From assembly GCA_023375785.1 (NCBI GenBank), contig SZWC01001202.1, positions 208,820-272,819 of the forward strand: a stretch of 64,000 nucleotides of DNA, written 5' to 3'. Below, piece after piece: positions 59,199-64,000 of the stretch (position 1 is the first letter of the stretch; every line of letters begins with the position of its first letter). Origin of the DNA: Penium margaritaceum. Its lineage: Eukaryota > Streptophyta > Zygnematophyceae > Desmidiales > Peniaceae. Made by a program: the position numbers and the translations under genes. The notes under the pieces were generated by a model. That model did no database searches, was not told the DNA's origin, and saw only the letters and a program-made list of their open reading frames with translations.

Positions 59199-60483
59199 TC
59201 TGGCTCCCAAGAGTTGTGCTCAGCCGGGTACCCCTTCCACTACACCAGGAACTCACGCCGTCATCCCCTTTGGCGGTCCGCCAGAATCTTCTCCGCCTCA
59301 AACTCCTCACTTCCTTTGATCCGGACAGTAGGAGGTAAAGGTGTCGCGCGACCCTGGAAGAAGGTGTTGGGGTCCCGATAGGCACGAAGCAGGGAGATGT
59401 TGAACACCGGATGAACGGTGTAGTGAGCTAGGAGCTCCAGCTTGTATGAAACGGCCGACCGCTTCTCCAGAATGCAGAACGGACCCACCCATCGCGGTTT
59501 GAGTTTGGGACTCCCAACTCCCATCAGCTTCAGGTTTGTAGAGTTCGGCATCACCTGATCTTCCACTTGAAACTCTTTTGTAGAGCGATGCTTATCAGCT
59601 TGCTGCTTTTGGTGCTTCTGTGCGTTCAACAGTCGTTGCCACACCACGTCCCAAGTGGTGGCAAACCCTTCAGCAATCTGCTGCACAGCCGGAAGAGATG
59701 TTGCCGTAGCAAGGGCGGCTGGTCTCAGTGGCTGGTGGCCATAGACCATCTCAAACAGTGACTTTCCTGTGGATGCTAACACTGGTGAGTTGTAGGCAAA
59801 CTCTGCCACTTCGAGCTTTTCCTCTCACCCTCTCCGTCCGGTGGGACCATGCTCCGCAACAGTTGCTCCAATATCTGGTTTGTGCGCTCTGTCTGTCCAT
59901 CGCTCTGTGGGTGGTATGCCGTGGTCAGCTGCACCCTCGTACCTAGCTTTTCCATGAGATATCTCCAGTATCGCGAAGTGAAGCGTGGATCACGATCTGA
60001 GACCACCGAGTGCGGCATTCCATGCAGCTTGATGACATGACTTAGGAGGAGTTGAGCTATCCCGGCAGCTATGATGCTCTCAGGACATGCGATGAAGTGT
60101 GCCATCTTGGAGAACCGGTCCACCACCACCAACACCGTGTTATTGCCCTGATGTGTCGCAGGCAACCCACCGATGAACTCAAGCGAGATGTCTGTCCACG
60201 GCCTCTCTGGTATAGGCAATGGTTGCAGCTCCCCTGGTGGCTTGGTCCTTCTTGCCTTGATTCCTTGGCACACATCGCACTTGCTCACAAACCTCTTGCA
60301 ATCAGTCGCCATTGACGACCACCAGTATTGGCGTGCGAAAGCTTTGAGCGCCTTGTCGAGGCCGAAGTGACCCGAGTAGTGGGTGATCCATGATCCCGAG
60401 TAGTGGGTGATCCATGGCGTAGTGATCCATGAAAGCCACACAGCGTCGCGACTCGAGGTAGCACCTCCAGTGCTTGAACGCAT
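59199..60483 (-). pseudogene. Chromovirus copy 4, integrase and chromodomain
   Basis: Minus strand. Zinc-binding end at about 60260-60390 (HFGLDKALKAFARQYWW, CDVCQGIKARRTKPP). DDE core: SLEFIGGLPATHQGNN, VVVDRFSKMAHF near 60110, SVVSDRDPRFTSRYW near 59975 and HPQSDGQTERTNQILEQ near 59865. C-terminal SPKLKPRWVGPF near 59490, then the chromodomain (FEAEKILADRQRG and the WKGYPAEHNSWEPE type end) at about 59200-59320. It would integrate the element and read chromatin marks. Part of a broken copy. Confidence 0.85.
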
Positions 60484-60489
60484 GGATCA

Positions 60490-61660
60490 CCGCTAGCACC
60501 TCCTTTTCATGGATTGCGTAGTTTAGCTCCGTACATTGCAATTTGCGACACGCGTACGCAATCGGTTACGGCCCATTCTCGTGATCTTGCATCAGTACCG
60601 CCCCAATGGCATAGTCGCTTGCGTCCATCGCCATGACGTACTCCTTCGATGAATCTAGATGCACAAGGACTGGAGCGTCACACATGGACGTCTTGAGCTC
60701 CTCACAGCTCTTTGGCTCCTGATCGCTTCATTCCCACCGATGATCCTTCCTCAGCAGCTGAGTGATTGGCGCACCCTTTTCTGCGTACCCCTGGATGAAT
60801 TTCCGGTAAGAGTTGACAAACCCCAGGAACACCTTGATGTCATACACACACTTTGGTGTCGGCCACTGCTTCACGGCTTCCACCTTTTTTGGGTCCATGC
60901 GGAGACCCTTGGTGCGGACAATGTGCCCGAGGAACTCCACCTCCCTTTTCTCGAACTCATAGTTTGAGAGCTTTGCAAACAACTTCTCTCTCCAAAGAAT
61001 TTCCAACACGTGCTCAAGATGTTGCTGATGCTCTTCCAAAGTTTGGGAGTAGATGAGGATTTCGTCGAGGAACACCACCACGAACAAGTCCAGGTGAGGG
61101 TGGAAGATCGTGTTCATGAGGCTCATGAACGTTGCAGGAGCATTGGTCAACCCAAACGGCATCACGAGGTACTCGAAATGACCGTACCGCGCCCGAAACG
61201 CCGTCTTCTCCACATCCTGCTCCGCAATCCGGATCGGATGGTACCCCGAGCGCAATTCAATCTTGTTGAAGAACTGCGCTCCCCTCGGCTGGTCAAATAG
61301 CTCCTCGACCCTTGGGAGCGGGTACCGGTTCTTGATTGTTACGTTGTTCAGTGCGCGATAGTCCACACACATCCACACCTCCCCTGTCATTTTCTTCACA
61401 AGGAGGACCGGTGCAGCGTAAGGTGACACCAACGGTCTGATGAACCCTTGCTCTGTCAGCTCCTCCAACTGCTTCTTCAGCTCACCCAGCCCGTTATCAC
61501 TCATGCAATAAGCAGTTTGTACCATTGGAGTTTCTCCCGGAACCAAATCAATTTTGTGGTCGATATCCCGCTTCGGTGGTAGACCTTTTGGCAGTTCAGC
61601 AGGAAACACGTCACTGTAGCTGTCCAACACTCCCTTGATGCCTTGCGACAGCTGTGCCAC
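60490..61660 (-). pseudogene. Chromovirus copy 4, reverse transcriptase and RNase H
   Basis: Minus strand. Reverse transcriptase from ELPKGLPPKRDIDHKIDLVP near 61600 through LEELTEQGFIRPLVSPYAAP, RYPLPRVEELFDQ, VMPFGLTNAPATFMSLMN and FLGFVNSYRKFIQGYAEKGA near 60800. RNase H segments (ELNYAIHEKEVLAVIHAFKHW) lie near 60455-60540. Closely similar to copy 1. Part of a broken copy. Confidence 0.85.
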
Positions 61661-61768
61661 AGGTACTTTCTGCTACTCTCCCTCGGGTTGTTTTGTCTCC
61701 GCTGCCAACACTTCCACCTCTTCAGCTACTACCTTTTGCCGCATCCACAAAAGGTACACTTGATCCCC

Positions 61769-62450
61769 CTAGCACTGACAGCGCTTCTGCTGCACGTAAC
61801 TCAACTGCGGCACCTTGTCTACCTTGGAGTCCTTCTCCTCTGCCCACAACGGCAACATAATTTGCTCTCCGCATTTCTTCACTTTCACCTGGCTGCGCAC
61901 CCAACCCACAAGAGGATTCCACTGGTGCAGCCAATCACGCCCTAAAATGGCGTCGTAGGTATCCATTGGGCACGTGCGAAAGTTCACATCGCACGATAGC
62001 TTGCCCAGACATTTCCTTAAAGGCTTTAGAGACAATCCGCACTCCACCTCCCCTTGCAACAACTTGGCCGTAGTTGGCTTCCCGGGTAGCCGTGCAAGCC
62101 CCAACCTCTTTGCAAGCTCGTCGCTGAAGAATGAGTGCGATGCCCCGCAATCCAGCAATGCTTTAATCTGCCGGCGAGTCTGGCACCCCTTGCCGTCTAC
62201 AGAACCAGCCAATAAAAGTTTGGCTTTCAGGAGGATCCCCAGAACGCTCCCGCTTCCTTTGCTTTGCAGTAATACACTTGGCAGCTCCCTAGTTGTCGAA
62301 GGACTTTCGGGGCTGGTGTTCGTTGATGCGGACGAAGCTTTCCCAGCAGATGGCCGCCCGCCACTCACTACTGGTTTCCGTTTCCCTGCTACTTCTTCTT
62401 GCAATCCTTCTTGTGGTGCCCAGGCTTCTCGCAGATCCAGCAGTTCCCAC
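61769..62450 (-). pseudogene. Chromovirus copy 4, gag knuckle and protease region
   Basis: Minus strand. A CCHC knuckle region lies at about 62395-62450, then a Ser/Lys-rich linker. The retropepsin region has ALLDCGASHSFFSDELAKRL near 62150 and AILGRDWLHQWNP near 61920. Similar to 35159-35830 in copy 1. Confidence 0.8.
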
Positions 62451-62517
62451 CGCGCGGCTTGCTCTGCTCCTGGCCCCCTTGCACTGCATCGATCCCCATG
62501 GGATCAGCTTGTTGGTT

Positions 62518-63282
62518 CTATGCTCGACGCTGAAAATTCTCTTGCTTCTCACGAAGACCCCCTTGATGGTAGCGTAGCGCGCCGACATGCTCAGCGGTGG
62601 CTACCATCGCCCAGAACTCCGTGATGCTACTTAGTGCCAGCGTGTGCTGAATCTTTGCCTTCAAGCCATCGTGGTATTTGTCCGCCATCTCCAGCTTGCT
62701 CATGTTGTCAATCTCCGAGCACAATGCCAAGAAACGGCGTGTGTACTCATGCAGCGAGCCGATATGCTTCAGCTGCTTCAGCTTGTTGTATGCGACCATG
62801 GAGGTGTTCACGAGATCAAATCGATCTCTTATGGCTTGCTTGAAGTGCTCCCATGTCGTCGGCACGCGAACTTCAGCTTGTACCGTGCCTGGCTGCCACA
62901 ACATGGCATGTTGCACATCTACGTTCCCACCTCCACCTCGAGTGGCCAGCATATACAACTGCCTCCACCACTCCAATGCTGCTCCGCGTAGCAGTGTCAG
63001 CGCGAATGACACACGCACAGCATCGTCCTCTGGAGGACGACCCAGAGCCCCAAAGTAGCTCTTCATCGTGAACAACAAGGTCGGAACGCTTGCTCCCTTG
63101 ACAGAGGGATTGAACGCTTCTGAAGCCTTTGGCTTTGGTCTCGGCGGACTCCTTGACCGGGCCGCCCCAACCTGTCCAGCGCCAGTCCCGTCCCGCAAGT
63201 CAGCCATTTGCCGATTGAGTCGCTCGTTCTCCAGCTTGAGGGCTCCCTGCTGCTCTACGATCTGCTGCAGGGCCTGCTCCAT
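62518..63282 (-). CDS. Chromovirus copy 4, gag
   Basis: Minus strand, starting MEQALQQIVEQQGALKLENE at 63282: a short leucine-rich coiled coil, a Pro/Arg-rich linker (SRSPPRPKPKASEAFNPSVK), then the gag core (GAALEWWRQLYML, FKQAIRDRFDLVNTSM, LHEYTRRFLALCSEI, GLKAKIQHTLALSSI). It is longer open than the copy 1 gag. It would form the particle. Confidence 0.85.
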   Translation of the reverse strand: MEQALQQIVEQQGALKLENERLNRQMADLRDGTGAGQVGAARSRSPPRPKPKASEAFNPSVKGASVPTLLFTMKSYFGALGRPPEDDAVRVSFALTLLRGAALEWWRQLYMLATRGGGGNVDVQHAMLWQPGTVQAEVRVPTTWEHFKQAIRDRFDLVNTSMVAYNKLKQLKHIGSLHEYTRRFLALCSEIDNMSKLEMADKYHDGLKAKIQHTLALSSITEFWAMVATAEHVGALRYHQGGLREKQENFQRRA

Positions 63283-63626
63283 GGCTTTAGGTATATTTTA
63301 GCCACTGGATATCCTTTGAAAAACATTGCCAGCATTTTGCCGCAATCGACAAATTTTTCGGTAGCAATTTGGTAGTCTTGGACAAAAATCTAAGGTCCTC
63401 AAAGTGCGTGGGAGTCACCCATTGTCTCCCGCGTGCGCACGGTAGGCCGTGTGGACGCTCTGGAAATGTACAAATTTTTTCCCAAGGTTGGCTCGTCCGT
63501 TGGCTTCAAAGTCTCGTCCAGCAATCTCCCCCTCAATCAGCCTCGACGTTGTCTCGCGCAGTCCGTGCCTTCGCTCCTTGAAGTTTCGCGAGCTTCGGCA
63601 GCGCTTCCGCCCAACGCGTGGCTCTA
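63283..63626 (-). other. Chromovirus copy 4, untranslated leader
   Basis: About 340 bases between gag start and primer site, matching 33981-34318 of copy 1. No further feature is recognised. Confidence 0.7.
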
Positions 63627-63638
63627 GCTCTGATACCA
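63627..63638 (-). other. Chromovirus copy 4, primer binding site (initiator-Met tRNA)
   Basis: On the minus strand TGGTATCAGAGC, two bases after the LTR end CTCTCACA. It is the exact complement of the 3' end of plant initiator-Met tRNA including CCA, the commonest primer of plant LTR elements. Confidence 0.92.
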
Positions 63639-63640
63639 GA

Positions 63641-64000
63641 TGTGAGAGTGGATGCTCTCTTGAGATTTAGCCTTGGTGCGTGGAGAGCACAGTACAGCGG
63701 AAAGATAGACTTGGAGATGTCTGGAAGCCAGAGTTGGCAAATACAGGTTTATTACAATGAACAATGTACAACATATCTATACTGTCCGGCTGGCTTGCCC
63801 AGGCATCAGCCTACTGCTTTCCTAGCTTGCTATGACAAGCTACTTGCAGCTGAACTTGGTGCTCTGCTTGCACCTGAACTTGGTGCTCTACTTGCACCTA
63901 ATGCCTAGTGCGAGAAGTCCCTGGCCGTCGATCATCGAGATCGACGGTTGATCTTATCTTTCGGCGAGCCGCCTCGTTGCTCCAGTATGCCTCCCGGCGG
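63641..64000 (-). repeat. Chromovirus copy 4, 5' LTR (cut by the window end)
   Basis: The last 360 or so bases of the LTR on the minus strand, ending CTCTCACA at 63641. Contains the 24-bp repeats near 63840-63900. The remainder lies outside the window. Confidence 0.9.

Larger units (their letters stand above)
58350..64000 (-). mobile_element. Ty3/Gypsy chromovirus, copy 4 (minus strand, runs past the window end)
   Basis: Same family as 33167-39612. On the minus strand: 5' LTR from beyond 64000 to 63641, standard primer site, gag, knuckle, protease, reverse transcriptase, RNase H, integrase, chromodomain, polypurine tract, 3' LTR to 58350. The 3' LTR lacks its outermost 40 or so bases at the tail-to-tail joint. 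It is broken, with several breaks (fewer than copy 1). Confidence 0.93.

Overview
The window is eukaryotic heterochromatin: satellite DNA plus LTR retrotransposons. I found no host gene, rRNA or true tRNA gene and no prokaryotic feature. A streptophyte plant (land plant or charophyte alga) fits best, because chromodomain-bearing Ty3/Gypsy elements carry a primer site matching plant initiator-Met tRNA and a Ty1/Copia element has a plant-like layout. The species cannot be named from sequence alone. The setting looks pericentromeric or centromeric, which is inference.

Layout. Positions 1-33166 and 39613-40994 are a tandem satellite with monomers of about 189-192 bp, arranged in a six-monomer higher-order repeat of about 1,145 bp. 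The array runs forward to about 30049 and inverted after that. Four copies of a non-satellite block (5209, 10262, 13611, 24527), with a tRNA-like head and a long G tract, are embedded in it and appear to have been amplified with it. A Ty1/Copia element (18477-23582) sits in the forward array with an exact 5-bp target duplication. A Ty3/Gypsy chromovirus (33167-39612) sits in the inverted array.

From 40995 to the end the satellite does not return. The order is: a minus-strand 3' fragment of the same chromovirus family (40995-42199); a giant Ty3/Gypsy element (42200-57727, about 15.5 kb); a plus-strand chromovirus LTR piece (57728-58349) joined tail to tail to the 3' LTR of a further minus-strand chromovirus (58350 to beyond the window end).

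The giant element is the most unusual object. Besides gag, protease, reverse transcriptase, RNase H and integrase it has a second retropepsin-like domain after RNase H, a coil-rich extension of about 600 residues in front of integrase, and a 1.3-kb cysteine-rich, zinc-finger-like region after integrase where chromoviruses carry a chromodomain. All LTR elements here look like fossils: the Copia copy has a few breaks, the Gypsy copies many.

All statements come from reading the sequence by eye. LTR divergences are rough counts, and no database search was made.
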